Made by a program: the position numbers and the translations under genes
The notes under the pieces: generated by a model
Database searches by the model: none
What the model was told of the DNA's origin: nothing
Seen by the model: only the letters and a program-made list of their open reading frames with translations
Part shown: positions 16,637 to 25,825 of the stretch, piece by piece
How positions within the stretch are numbered: the stretch's first letter is position 1
Layout: every line of letters starts with the position of its first letter
Source: Celeribacter arenosi
GTDB taxonomy: Bacteria > Pseudomonadota > Alphaproteobacteria > Rhodobacterales > Rhodobacteraceae
Length of the DNA stretch: 64,000 nucleotides
NCBI RefSeq assembly: GCF_039539485.1
Contig: NZ_BAABDF010000003.1
Span: 62,001 to 126,000, forward strand
Reading direction: 5' to 3'

Positions 16637-17980
16637 TTGATTGATCTTGAAAAACTGACCTCGAAACTGGTCGAAGCGGCGCAAAAAGCCGGAGCAGACG
16701 GCGCGGATGCCTTGGCGGTGGATGGGACGTCGCTGTCCATTGATGTGCGCGAGGGCGCATTGCAGCAGGCCGAGCGGTCCGAGGGTGTCGAGATCGGGCT
16801 GCGGGTGCTCGTCGGGCAAAAACAGTCCACGGTGAGCGCATCCGACGTGCGCGATGACACTCTCACTACGCTGGCAGAGCGCGCGGTCGCGATGGCGCGG
16901 CTGGCACCTGATGATCCCTATATCGGTTTGGCCGATCCCGATATTCTGTCTGCGCGACGCGATGCGAACGGGTTGGAGTTGTGCGACCCTGCTGACGAAC
17001 CGTCGCCTGATGCTCTGCGCGACGATGCGCTCGCCGCCGAGGCCGCGGCGCGATCCGTGCAGGGCATTACCCAGATTGACGTCGCCTCCGCCGCCTACGG
17101 GAGCCGCCGGATTCACCTAAGCGCGAGTAACGGTTTTTCCGGTGGATACGCCCGCACGGACCGGATGATTTCCTGCGTGGCGATTGCCGGTGAAGGCACC
17201 AAGATGGAGCGCGATTATTGCGGCGAGAGCCGGATTTTCGGCGCGGATCTGCCCTCGGCGCGCGACATCGGTTTGCTCGCCGCAGAGCGCACGATTGCCC
17301 GCATGGGCGCGCGCAAACCTGCGACGGGCAGCTATCCGGTTTTGTTTGACGAACGCGTGTCGGGGAGCCTCATCGGGCATCTTTTGGGGGCGATAAACGG
17401 CACATCCATTGCGCGTGGGTCGAGTTGGCTACTCGACGCGGAAGGTGAAACGGTTTTGCCCGATGACCTGTCCCTGATCGAACTGCCCCATCGACCACGC
17501 GCCTCTGCGTCGCGCTATTTCGATGCCGAAGGGTTGCCCACCAAAGAGCGCGCGATTGTGTCGAAGGGTCGGTTGGAGGGCTATACGCTCGACCTCGCGA
17601 CGGCGCGCAAATTGGGGCGTGAGAGCACGGCGAACGCGGCGCGCGGATTGTCGTCCGGCCCCTCGCCATCTGTCTCGAATGTGACCCTAACGCAGGGGGA
17701 TTCGACCCGAGAGGACCTGATACGCGACATGGGGACTGGATTTTTGGTCACCTCTCTTATCGGGTCGTCGATCAATCCCACCACGGGCGATTATTCACGC
17801 GGGGCGTCGGGGTTTTGGGTCGAGAACGGCGAGATTTCCTATGCGGTTAATGAATGCACGATTGCGGGAAATCTGCGTGAGATGCTGCGTTCCATCGTCC
17901 CTGCAAACGATGCGCGTGACCACATGAGCCGCGTTGTGCCGTCGCTCTTGGTTGGAAAGATGATGCTCGCCGGTGCTTAG
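16637..17980 (+). CDS. PmbA/TldE-type peptidase family protein
   Basis: A 447-residue TldD/PmbA family protein. It starts at TTG (16637) behind AAGGAT. Family sequence is seen in LRVLVGQKQSTVSASD, the substrate-groove region LFDERVSGSLIGHL and the C-terminal GASGFWVENGEI and AGNLREML. It lacks the HEXXXH motif of TldD, as expected for the PmbA/TldE partner. TldD/E form a heterodimeric metalloprotease that degrades unfolded peptides; no tldD is in the window. It overlaps the next gene by 8 nt. Confidence 0.9.
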   Translation: MIDLEKLTSKLVEAAQKAGADGADALAVDGTSLSIDVREGALQQAERSEGVEIGLRVLVGQKQSTVSASDVRDDTLTTLAERAVAMARLAPDDPYIGLADPDILSARRDANGLELCDPADEPSPDALRDDALAAEAAARSVQGITQIDVASAAYGSRRIHLSASNGFSGGYARTDRMISCVAIAGEGTKMERDYCGESRIFGADLPSARDIGLLAAERTIARMGARKPATGSYPVLFDERVSGSLIGHLLGAINGTSIARGSSWLLDAEGETVLPDDLSLIELPHRPRASASRYFDAEGLPTKERAIVSKGRLEGYTLDLATARKLGRESTANAARGLSSGPSPSVSNVTLTQGDSTREDLIRDMGTGFLVTSLIGSSINPTTGDYSRGASGFWVENGEISYAVNECTIAGNLREMLRSIVPANDARDHMSRVVPSLLVGKMMLAGA

Positions 17981-18752
17981 CGATCTGGACCTGTTGAAAG
18001 AAGCCGCACGTATTGCGGGCGAGGTTGCGACGCCGTTTTGGCGGTGCGATCCGAAGACATGGGAAAAGGACGATGGCGCGGGGCCGGTCACAGAGGCGGA
18101 TTTCGCGGTGGACGAAGCGTTGCTGTCCCATTTGACCGCCGCGCGGCCCGACTACGGATGGCTTTCGGAGGAAACGGCGGACTCACCAACGCGGTTGGAG
18201 CGCAAAAAGGTCTTCATCATCGACCCTATTGATGGCACGCGAAGCTTTATCGCCGGCGATAAGAATTGGTCGCACTCGCTCGCCATTGCCGAGGATGGGG
18301 AAATCACGGCCGCTGTCGTCTACCTACCTCTCAGAGAGCGGATGTTCACCGCGCAGAAGGGGAAAGGGGCATGGCTCAACGATGTGGTCATGCATAGTTC
18401 CGAGCGCTCGCAGGTTGATGGGGCGACGGTGCTGACCGCGCGCCCGACCCTATTGGCCCAGCATTGGACAGGTGGCACGCCGAAGTTCGTGCGCAAGTTT
18501 CGCCCGTCTTTGGCCTATCGCATGGCTCTGGTCGCGCAAGGGCGCTATGACGCGATGATTTCGCTGCGCGCGACATGGGAATGGGACGTGGCGGCGGGGT
18601 GTCTGATCCTCTCCGAGGCGGGCGGCACGGCGATGGACCGTCACGGAAATGCGCCGCGGTTCAACCGCCCCGATCCGCGTATTGACGGGCTCGTGGCGGC
18701 GGGAACCCCGCTCGCGCGGGAGATCCAGATGCGCCTTGCGGTGCCGAATTAG
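17973..18752 (+). CDS. 3'(2'),5'-bisphosphate nucleotidase / inositol-phosphatase family (CysQ-like)
   Basis: A 259-residue member of the Mg-dependent, Li-sensitive phosphatase fold. The metal motifs are WLSEETAD, DPIDGTRSFIAG (DPxDGT) and WEWDVAAG (WDxAAG), all intact. CysQ hydrolyses 3'-phosphoadenosine 5'-phosphate from sulfate assimilation; inositol monophosphatase or histidinol phosphatase activities are possible alternatives. A GTG start at 17973 lies inside the end of pmbA, so the two are translationally coupled. Its 3' end overlaps the convergent glycosyltransferase gene by 4 nt. Confidence 0.85.
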   Translation: MLSDLDLLKEAARIAGEVATPFWRCDPKTWEKDDGAGPVTEADFAVDEALLSHLTAARPDYGWLSEETADSPTRLERKKVFIIDPIDGTRSFIAGDKNWSHSLAIAEDGEITAAVVYLPLRERMFTAQKGKGAWLNDVVMHSSERSQVDGATVLTARPTLLAQHWTGGTPKFVRKFRPSLAYRMALVAQGRYDAMISLRATWEWDVAAGCLILSEAGGTAMDRHGNAPRFNRPDPRIDGLVAAGTPLAREIQMRLAVPN

Positions 18753-19972
18753 ACCGGAAATTCCTCCAGATCTTCTGCCACGGCGCGCATGAGCGACGCG
18801 ATGATATCGGGGTCGGCTGCGTGCACGCGCGACCAGTTCGGGATGAACGGCGTTTCCATCGGATTGTCGAGGAACACCTGCCCCGCCTGCATGATATTGG
18901 AGGCGAACATTTCAACCGCGGCCTCTTCGGAATGGCGGTCGACATGCAGCCCGTTCATGCGCGCATCGTTGTAGTAGGTTTCGATCAGATCGAGTGCGCC
19001 GCGGTAGTACGTGGCCTTAATCGAGCGGAAGATTTCCTCCGAAAACACGGTCCCGTCGGCGGCGAGTTTGCGGTAGAGCGCCTTGCAGATGTCCACGGAC
19101 ATGCGTGACAGGCCTTTGCTGGCGTCTTCCTGACTGAGGTCCTGATGTTTGTGGTCGTAGCGATCAGACACTTCGACCTGACAGACGGAACGCGGGCTCA
19201 GGTTGCGCCACGCCTCGGACAAAAGCCCGATTTCCAGACCCCAATCCGAGGGAATTCGCATATCAGGCAGGATCGAGGTACGCATCGCGAATTCACCGGC
19301 GAGCGGGTAGCGGAAGTCGGCGAGGAAATCGAGATAGTCACGCTGTCCGAGGACCTTCGACATGGCGTGGATGATCGGGGAGACCAGCAGGCGGGACACG
19401 CGGCCATTCAATTTGCCTTCCGCGACGCGGGGATAGAAACCTTTCGACATCTGGTAGGGAAAGGTCGGGTTGGCGACGGGATAAATCAGGCGGGCGAGCA
19501 TTTCGGCGGTGTAGGTCACGACATCGCAATCGTGCACCGCGACAACCGCGCTATCGGCGCGCGCGATGGTGTAGCCCATGCAGAACCAGACGTTGCGCCC
19601 CTTTCCGGGCTCCGACGGGGAGAGTTCCAACGCTTTGAGGCGTTCATCAACGGCGCGAAGGCGGGGGCCATCGTTCCACAGGACGACATGATCCGCCTTG
19701 AGGCGTGAAAAGAATTTGCGCGCGTAGCGGAATTGTTCCTCGTCGGCGCGATCAAGCCCGATGACGATGCGGTTGATAAAATCGACCTTGTTGAGTTCGT
19801 CGAGAATATTGGGGAGCGCATCCCCCTCCAACTCGGAGAAGAGCGATGGCAGGATCAAGGTGACCTTGCGGGTTGCGGTAAATGCATTGAGTTCGCGGTT
19901 GAGATCATCCGCGGTGTTAATGCGCAGATTGTGCAATGTCGCGACGTGCCCGCCCTGATGAAAATCAGACAT
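18749..19972 (-). CDS. Glycosyltransferase, probable glucosyl-3-phosphoglycerate synthase type
   Basis: A 407-residue family 2-like (GT81-type) transferase with no membrane segment. The nucleotide-sugar/metal site is VVAVHDCDVVTY (DxD-like). The acceptor/active region includes GEFAMRTSILPDMRIPSDWGLEIGLL in family order. The next gene upstream encodes a HAD phosphatase of the mannosyl-3-phosphoglycerate type, 2 nt away. The pair therefore reads as the two-step route UDP/GDP-sugar plus 3-phosphoglycerate to glycosylglycerate, a compatible solute. The sugar (glucose or mannose) cannot be settled from sequence. Confidence 0.75.
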   Translation of the reverse strand: MSDFHQGGHVATLHNLRINTADDLNRELNAFTATRKVTLILPSLFSELEGDALPNILDELNKVDFINRIVIGLDRADEEQFRYARKFFSRLKADHVVLWNDGPRLRAVDERLKALELSPSEPGKGRNVWFCMGYTIARADSAVVAVHDCDVVTYTAEMLARLIYPVANPTFPYQMSKGFYPRVAEGKLNGRVSRLLVSPIIHAMSKVLGQRDYLDFLADFRYPLAGEFAMRTSILPDMRIPSDWGLEIGLLSEAWRNLSPRSVCQVEVSDRYDHKHQDLSQEDASKGLSRMSVDICKALYRKLAADGTVFSEEIFRSIKATYYRGALDLIETYYNDARMNGLHVDRHSEEAAVEMFASNIMQAGQVFLDNPMETPFIPNWSRVHAADPDIIASLMRAVAEDLEEFPV

Positions 19973-19974
19973 TC

Positions 19975-20781
19975 CTAGCCCTTCCTGTCGTATAACTCAC
20001 CAATGGTCGCGAGGACCGTTTGGTTCCACCCTTTCGGGCCGTCCTGATCGGTTCGTGTGATGCGGCCCGTTTTCTCCGCGTCCAGGGGTTCAATACCGGG
20101 TCCGTGTGGGTTTTTGACGATCACGCCGATGTCGGCGGCTTCGATCATCTCGACATCGTTCGGCGCGTCTCCGAGGGCCATTGTGGCCGCATTCGGGTCG
20201 AAACCGCCCATGATGTTTGCCATTTGGGACGCCTTCGTCGCGCCAAACGACAGGGTGAGATAGCGCCCGCCCCGACGCGCCGATACGCCCATTTCGAAGA
20301 GTGCTGCGAGAAAGTCGTCGAGCAATTCGGGCGGGCCGTTCCAATGCCCGGGTTCGGAGAACTGGCGTGCGCGTGCGAGTTTCGCCTGCGCCTCAGGTAA
20401 TCCAGTGTCCTCAGCGACCTGCGAGACGGTCCAGTCCGTGAACCCCGAAAACCCCGCGCGCAAGGGAGCGGGCAAACTGTCGAGCGCCGCGATGATCCGT
20501 GTGTGGGCGGCATTATCGGTCGCGCCACTGCTATGAGGCGCGAGTATGCCCGCACCGTTTTCCACGATGGCAGGACAATGCGCGAACCCCATTTGATCAC
20601 GCAGCTCGGCGATCTCTGCGCCGGTTTTTGAACTGGCAAGGATCAGGGGAATGCCCCGCGCCTGCATTTCGCCCAGCGCGGGCATGGCCGCATCCCATCG
20701 ATACCCGTCGTGATCGAGCAACGTGCCATCGAGGTCCGAAAAAACCACCAGTCTGGTCGCAATGGGCAAGGTTTCACTCAT
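19975..20781 (-). CDS. HAD-IIB phosphatase, mannosyl/glucosyl-3-phosphoglycerate phosphatase type
   Basis: A 268-residue HAD-superfamily protein. Motif I is VFSDLDGTLLD (nucleophile Asp and acid Asp), motif II the Ser in LILASSKTG, and motif IV in ALGDAPNDVEMIEAAD. The MPGP-specific ENGAGI loop is present. I set the start at 20781 from conservation; the frame continues upstream through non-family sequence. It is first in a tight two-gene operon with the glycosyltransferase and should remove the phosphate from the glycosyl-3-phosphoglycerate product. Confidence 0.8.
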   Translation of the reverse strand: MSETLPIATRLVVFSDLDGTLLDHDGYRWDAAMPALGEMQARGIPLILASSKTGAEIAELRDQMGFAHCPAIVENGAGILAPHSSGATDNAAHTRIIAALDSLPAPLRAGFSGFTDWTVSQVAEDTGLPEAQAKLARARQFSEPGHWNGPPELLDDFLAALFEMGVSARRGGRYLTLSFGATKASQMANIMGGFDPNAATMALGDAPNDVEMIEAADIGVIVKNPHGPGIEPLDAEKTGRITRTDQDGPKGWNQTVLATIGELYDRKG

Positions 20782-20937
20782 GCCCCAATGATGGAGCGGG
20801 AAACACAAAAGGAAAACAGCCCACGGTCGCTTTTTCCAATCCGTGTTCAACCTGCCCAACTTCTGGGCAACGGGGGGCATCCGCTTGACGCTGTGTCGGG
20901 AATCTCTAGGGTTCGGCGAAACCATTCGGAGGGTATT

Positions 20938-21183
20938 ATGGCGCAACGTCTCCATCTCGTGTTCGGCGGCGAACTGGTCGATCCATCGACGACCGTTTTC
21001 CGCAACGTTGATGACATCCACATTGTCGGCATTTTTCCCGACTACGCGACCGCGCATTCCGCGTGGAAAGCGGAAGCACAGCGCACGGTGGATAACGCCC
21101 ACATGCGGTACTTCATCGCGCATCTTCATCGCCTGCGCGACGAAGAGCAGGCAGCGGGGTCGACCGAGGAACTCGGTGACTGA
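20938..21183 (+). CDS. DUF4170 family small protein
   Basis: An 81-residue acidic/basic mixed protein with a strong CGGAGGG ribosome site before the ATG at 20938. The sequence HLVFGGELVDP and DIHIVGIFPDYATAHSAWKAEAQRTV... (first part shown) fits DUF4170, a small alphaproteobacterial family of unknown function. It has no membrane segment. It precedes the Kdo transferase and lpxK genes by 11 nt, so a link to LPS synthesis is suggested by position only. Confidence 0.75.
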   Translation: MAQRLHLVFGGELVDPSTTVFRNVDDIHIVGIFPDYATAHSAWKAEAQRTVDNAHMRYFIAHLHRLRDEEQAAGSTEELGD

Positions 21184-21194
21184 CAGGTGACTAT

Positions 21195-22478
21195 GTGTCC
21201 CCCATGAGCCGATCCCAACAGGCCCTTTTGTTTTTGGCGCGGTTGCCCGAATCGCGGGTCGAGGCGCGGTTGGACAGGCTTGTTGAAACGGGCGCAATTA
21301 CATCGAAGGAACGCGACCAAAGGCTCGGCTACGCACAATCGCCACGTGGCGGGGGCGAATTGGTTTGGTTTCACGCCGCAGGCGAGGAGGAATGCCGCGC
21401 CTGTGTCGCGCTATGTGCGCGCCTTTTCGAGGACCGGCCTGAAACACAGGCGCTGATCACGACACGGGTGGATCAGTTGCCCCCATCCCAAGACCAAATC
21501 ACCTATGTGCGCCTGCCCGTGGAAAGCCTCCAAGCCGTGGGTCGGTTTTTGCGGCATTGGGATCCTGATTGTCTGGTTTGGACCGGTGGCGGATATCGTC
21601 CCACGCTCCTCTACGAGGTGCACAAACGCGGTGTTCCGTGCCTGTCTGTCGATAGCGTGGTTGGTGATGCCTCAATCGATGTACCGGTGCATTTGCCCGG
21701 TCTTTTGCCGGCAACGATGCGGTTGTTTGACGAAGCCTTTTGTTCGGAAACACGAGCCGTTGCCCTATGGCGGCGCGCCGGCGTGAGTACGGATCGGATT
21801 GTTTTGACCGGACCGCTCGAAGACGGCACCCGCCATATTCGAATTGATGAAACCAAGCGTGCGGAGATAGCCGAACATTTCGGGACACGTCCGGTTTGGT
21901 ATGCGGCGGCACTGCGTTCTGACGAGATTGCATCGGTGGTTTCGGCGCATGCCACCGGTCTGCGCCGGTCGCATCGTCTGATTCTGGTCGTTGATCTTGA
22001 AAACCCGCAAGACGTGGGAGAGTTGATCGCCGCCTGCGTTTCCAATGGCATGAACGTGCAAACCGGCAACCTCCACCTCGGGCTTTCGGATGCGGTTCAG
22101 GTGTTGTTCATGCCAAACCAATCCGCGCACCCGCTTTGGTTTCGCATCGCTCCGGTGAGCTACATGGGCGGGTCGTTGTCTCGTGAGGGCGCAATCGACC
22201 CCTACCCCGCGGCGGCCATGGGGTCAGCGATCCTGCACGGGCCAAATGGCGGCGAACATTCGGGGGGATATGCACGACTGCAAAAGGTACGCGCCACGCG
22301 TTTGGTGCGAAATGCACGGGAACTGGCGGTGGGGCTAAGTGATCTCCTGTCGCCCGATCTCGCCGCGGAGCTCGCGCATGCGGCGTGGGAATCCACCTCT
22401 GCCGGCGCCGAAACTGCGGACCGGATTTTGGACTCGATTTTGCAGACACTCGACGGTCGCTCGGAGGTGAGATCATGA
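21195..22478 (+). CDS. 3-deoxy-D-manno-octulosonic acid (Kdo) transferase, WaaA-like
   Basis: A 427-residue GT30-type protein, starting at GTG 21195 after AGGTGA (ATG 21204 is the alternative). The N-terminal half has FHAAGEEECRA and a WTGGGYRPTLL stretch in place of the usual W-E-x-E/P-N-L motif. The C-terminal half carries MGGSLSREGAIDPYPAAAMG, close to the WaaA consensus GGS-x5-N/D-x-E/D-P. The divergence suggests a specialised Kdo-type transferase or a second copy beside a canonical WaaA. It is coupled to lpxK by an ATGA overlap, which supports a lipid A-Kdo role at the inner membrane. Confidence 0.8.
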   Translation: MSPMSRSQQALLFLARLPESRVEARLDRLVETGAITSKERDQRLGYAQSPRGGGELVWFHAAGEEECRACVALCARLFEDRPETQALITTRVDQLPPSQDQITYVRLPVESLQAVGRFLRHWDPDCLVWTGGGYRPTLLYEVHKRGVPCLSVDSVVGDASIDVPVHLPGLLPATMRLFDEAFCSETRAVALWRRAGVSTDRIVLTGPLEDGTRHIRIDETKRAEIAEHFGTRPVWYAAALRSDEIASVVSAHATGLRRSHRLILVVDLENPQDVGELIAACVSNGMNVQTGNLHLGLSDAVQVLFMPNQSAHPLWFRIAPVSYMGGSLSREGAIDPYPAAAMGSAILHGPNGGEHSGGYARLQKVRATRLVRNARELAVGLSDLLSPDLAAELAHAAWESTSAGAETADRILDSILQTLDGRSEVRS

Positions 22479-23467
22479 GGCCCCCCCGTTTCTGGGACAG
22501 AAACCCACAGTCTCCGGGCCTGCGCGCCACGTTGCTACGCCCGCTCGGCGCGCTCTACGGCGCCGCGACGGCGCGGCGTCTGCGCCAGACGGGCTATCGC
22601 GCGGAAGTGCCGGTGATTTGTGTCGGGAACATCAACGCGGGGGGGACGGGTAAAACCCCGACGACGATCGCTCTGGCGATGCGGTTGGCGCAGCGCGGTC
22701 ATGCCGTTCATGTGGTGTCGCGCGGGTACGGCGGGTCTTTGCAGGGGCCTGTTCGGGTCGATGAACGTGTGCACCGCGCAGATCAGGTCGGGGATGAGCC
22801 GCTGTTGCTCTCTGCGTTTTGCCCTGTGTGGGTTGCCAAGGACCGGGCCGAAGGTGTGAAGGCGGCGCAGGCCGATGGGGCACAGGTCATTCTGCTCGAC
22901 GACGGATTTCAGAACCCGACGGTGGAGAAAGATATCTCCATCGTTGTGGTGGACGCGCAAAAAGGGTTCGCCAACGGGCGCGTCCTGCCGGCGGGACCTT
23001 TGCGCGAACCGGTGGATGTCGGGCTGGCGCGCGCGGACTGTGTTTTGTCGATCGGCAGTGGGGTCGCGCAGGAGAAATTTCGCTCTGTTTGGGGTGGATT
23101 GGTGTCTATTCCCCACGCCACGGGGCAGTTAGAGCCGTTGCAAACGGGGATGGATTTCACCGGGGTTCCTGTTTTGGCCTTCGCGGGAATTGGTCATCCG
23201 GAAAAGTTCTTTGCGACGCTAAAAGGCATGGGCGCAAAGCTCCTGCGTGCAGAGGCGCTGAGCGATCATCAGCCGCTCACCCCCGCTTTGATGAAACGTT
23301 TGGAAATTGAAGCGCAGGCCATCGGCGCACAATTGGTGACGACGGAAAAGGACGCGGTGCGACTGCCGCAAGATTTTCGCACCAAAGTGATCACCTTACC
23401 CGTCAGGTTGGTGATCGATGACTGGAAACCGATCGACGATTTGCTGGCGTCGATCGGTCTCGATTAA
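22475..23467 (+). CDS. lpxK: Tetraacyldisaccharide 4'-kinase
   Basis: A 330-residue kinase that phosphorylates the 4' position of the lipid A disaccharide at the inner membrane. The P-loop is GNINAGGTGKTP, and the catalytic DDGFQNP segment follows near residue 145. The N-terminal region RPPRFWDRNPQSPGLRAT and the hydrophobic GALYGA segment fit LpxK. It overlaps the Kdo transferase gene by 4 nt, an arrangement frequent in alphaproteobacteria. Length is as expected. Confidence 0.95.
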   Translation: MRPPRFWDRNPQSPGLRATLLRPLGALYGAATARRLRQTGYRAEVPVICVGNINAGGTGKTPTTIALAMRLAQRGHAVHVVSRGYGGSLQGPVRVDERVHRADQVGDEPLLLSAFCPVWVAKDRAEGVKAAQADGAQVILLDDGFQNPTVEKDISIVVVDAQKGFANGRVLPAGPLREPVDVGLARADCVLSIGSGVAQEKFRSVWGGLVSIPHATGQLEPLQTGMDFTGVPVLAFAGIGHPEKFFATLKGMGAKLLRAEALSDHQPLTPALMKRLEIEAQAIGAQLVTTEKDAVRLPQDFRTKVITLPVRLVIDDWKPIDDLLASIGLD

Positions 23468-23473
23468 CGTCGA

Positions 23474-24133
23474 TCAGGCGAGTTTCGCGTCGATGATCTT
23501 TTTGAGGTCCGTGTAGGACATGTTCGATTCTTTTTTGCCGTCGATGATCAGGGTCGGCGTCGAATTGACCTCATACTCGGCGACTTCTTTTTCAAAGTTG
23601 GCCACCAAAGCCTGCGCCATCGCGCCATCATTGAGACAGGTATCGAGGTTCTCGTCGCTCAAACCGGCCCGTTTGCCGATTTTGCGCAGGTTCCCGACGA
23701 TCTCCATCGCGTCTTTGCCGCTTCCGATCCAGTCGCGCTGCTCGTCGTAGAGCATTTTCTGGATGCCGAAGTAGCGCAAATCGCCGCCACACCGTGCGAC
23801 CATCGAGGCCCAGAGGCCGAATTTGTCGAAATATACTTCGCGGTAGGTAAAGTGGACCATGCCGGTGTCGATGTAGTCCGCTTTCAGCTGCTCGAAGACC
23901 TGAGTGTGAAAGTTCGCGCAATGCGGGCAGGTATAGGATGCGTATTCGATGATTTTCACCGGCGCGTCGGGATCACCCAGAGTCAGGACCGGAACGTCGA
24001 TGGCCGCGTCCTGCGCGTTGGCGGCGGAAATGCCGAGGTCCGGCAAGCCGCTGCGGGGCGAGGAAAAGTAGCTCGCCGCGAAACCGAATGTCGCGAGGGC
24101 AGCGGTCGAAAGAAGAAATGTGCGTCTGTTCAT
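23474..24133 (-). CDS. DsbA-family thiol:disulfide oxidoreductase
   Basis: A 219-residue periplasmic thioredoxin-like protein. It has a signal region (RRTFLLSTAALATFGFAAS, with an RR pair) and the catalytic CPHC motif in YASYTCPHCANFH. The helical insertion and the cis-Pro segment NSTPTLIIDG are typical for DsbA. It introduces disulfides into exported proteins, or acts as a BdbD-like enzyme. The start overlaps the DciA gene by 4 nt. Confidence 0.9.
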   Translation of the reverse strand: MNRRTFLLSTAALATFGFAASYFSSPRSGLPDLGISAANAQDAAIDVPVLTLGDPDAPVKIIEYASYTCPHCANFHTQVFEQLKADYIDTGMVHFTYREVYFDKFGLWASMVARCGGDLRYFGIQKMLYDEQRDWIGSGKDAMEIVGNLRKIGKRAGLSDENLDTCLNDGAMAQALVANFEKEVAEYEVNSTPTLIIDGKKESNMSYTDLKKIIDAKLA

Positions 24134-24693
24134 GTGTTGTCCTTAGGGTCGAACCCGTGTCGGGTGTAAAAACTTTCAGCGAGCTTTGTGAGCGCGCTTT
24201 GCAATGCCTCGTTCTCTACTTTGGGAACGGTGGCCATTGCCCGATTGAGCATCTGCACATCGGGCTCTTTTGGGGCCTGTTCGCCCGCTTTCGGGTCGAA
24301 AGCAGCCCGTGCTTCGGCAAAACCGCGCGGGGCGGTTTGCGTGATATGGATACGGCTGATCGCGTTGTAACCGTAGACCGCGTTCACTTTATCGCGGATT
24401 TTCACGATCTCGGATTGCACCATTGGCGCAAAGGAACCGGTCGTCAAAAGCGTGAGCGTCGCGCCAAATCCGCCCTTTGCAAAGGACACGCGGACCGGAC
24501 GCGCCATGCGGGCGAGTTCGCTGCCGACGATGTCTTCCCAACGGGTCAGCAGGCGCGATTCGGAGAACCCGCGTTGTTCGGCAGCTTTGCGCACCCGCGC
24601 CTCAAGAACACCGGACGCGCGTTCGAATCCACGTTTGCGCCGTGCGGAACGGTCAGCGGATTTCGACGTGCTGCTCTGGTCTTCTTGTTTCAT
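24130..24693 (-). CDS. DciA/DUF721 family replicative-helicase loader
   Basis: A 187-residue protein. The central domain (about residues 28-110) has LLTRWEDIVGSELARMARPVRV... (start of the conserved block) with the W-x-x-I/V-V-G signature of DUF721. DciA proteins are the ancestral bacterial loaders of the DnaB helicase. The basic N-terminus fits nucleic-acid contact. The gene is divergent from mutY and coupled by 4 nt to the dsbA-like gene. The alpha-type protein is longer at the C-terminus than the minimal domain; that part has no recognisable motif. Confidence 0.82.
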   Translation of the reverse strand: MKQEDQSSTSKSADRSARRKRGFERASGVLEARVRKAAEQRGFSESRLLTRWEDIVGSELARMARPVRVSFAKGGFGATLTLLTTGSFAPMVQSEIVKIRDKVNAVYGYNAISRIHITQTAPRGFAEARAAFDPKAGEQAPKEPDVQMLNRAMATVPKVENEALQSALTKLAESFYTRHGFDPKDNT

Positions 24694-24755
24694 GCACCTA
24701 TTCTAGTCGCACGGTGCGTTTGCGCCACCACAAAGGCTATGACGGCCGTTAAAGA

Positions 24756-25823
24756 ATGCGTGACGCAATGAAACAGAACGACATGGCATCGGCCCTTCTC
24801 GATTGGTACGACCGCCACGCGCGCACTCTGCCATGGCGCGTTTCACCGGCGGATCGGTTGGCGGGCGTTCGCCCCGACCCGTACCGTGTCTGGCTCTCCG
24901 AAATCATGTTGCAGCAGACGACCGTCACGACCGTAAAGCCATATTTCGAGCGGTTTCTGTCGATCTGGCCGACGGTCAATGATCTGGCGGGCGCGCAGGA
25001 TGATGCCGTTTTCGCCGAGTGGGCGGGGCTGGGGTATTACGCGCGGGCACGCAATCTCGTGAAGTGCGCGCGCGTCGTGGCGCGCGATCATGGCGGGGTG
25101 TTTCCCGTGACCTCGAAGGCGCTTTTGGACCTGCCCGGCATCGGGCCCTACACCGCCGCAGCTGTGGGTGCGATTGCCTTTGACGAGCCTGCGACGGTGC
25201 TAGATGGGAATGTGGAAAGGGTCATGTCGCGCCTGTTTCGGGTCGAAATGCCCCTGCCCGCATCCAAAGAATCCTTGCGAAAACACGCCAGTGACCTGAC
25301 CCCGCAGGCGCGCGCGGGCGACTATGCGCAGGCGGTGATGGATCTGGGCGCGACGATCTGCACGCCACGTTCGCCCGCCTGTGGAATTTGCCCGTGGTCG
25401 GCCCCTTGCCTCGCGCGCGCGGCGGGGGATGCGGACAGCTATCCGCGCAAGACACCCAAGAAACCAAAACCCGTGCGCCGTGGCCATGTGAGCGTTGCGC
25501 AGACGGAGATGGGAGAATGGGTCCTCGAAAAGCGCCCCGAAAAGGGCCTACTCGGGGGGATGCTGGGGTGGCCCGGCTCCGGATGGGCCGAGGGAGAACC
25601 AGACGCGCCTGAACAGGCCGGAGTGCGGGTTGGTCAGGTGACACATACGTTCACGCATTTTCATCTGGTTCTGGACGTTCATGTCAAAAAGAACGCGAAA
25701 CCGCCCGCAGATGCGCGGTTGGTGGCAAAACACGACTTCCGACGCAGCGACATTCCGACTGTGATGCGAAAGGCATTTGACCTCGCGCGTGCTTCGTTCG
25801 ATACCGAAGAAAAGGTGCAATAA
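24756..25823 (+). CDS. mutY: A/G-specific adenine DNA glycosylase
   Basis: A 355-residue MutY that removes adenine opposite 8-oxoguanine. The helix-hairpin-helix LPGIGPYTAAAVGA is followed by the catalytic Asp in TVLDGNVERV. The four [4Fe-4S] cysteines are spaced CX6CX2CX5C (CTPRSPACGICPWSAPC). The C-terminal NUDIX-like lesion-recognition domain is present. ATG 24768 is an alternative start, since no strong ribosome site marks 24756. Only 2 nt separate it from alkB, which suggests co-transcription with no clear functional reason. Confidence 0.95.
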   Translation: MRDAMKQNDMASALLDWYDRHARTLPWRVSPADRLAGVRPDPYRVWLSEIMLQQTTVTTVKPYFERFLSIWPTVNDLAGAQDDAVFAEWAGLGYYARARNLVKCARVVARDHGGVFPVTSKALLDLPGIGPYTAAAVGAIAFDEPATVLDGNVERVMSRLFRVEMPLPASKESLRKHASDLTPQARAGDYAQAVMDLGATICTPRSPACGICPWSAPCLARAAGDADSYPRKTPKKPKPVRRGHVSVAQTEMGEWVLEKRPEKGLLGGMLGWPGSGWAEGEPDAPEQAGVRVGQVTHTFTHFHLVLDVHVKKNAKPPADARLVAKHDFRRSDIPTVMRKAFDLARASFDTEEKVQ

Positions 25824-25825
25824 AC

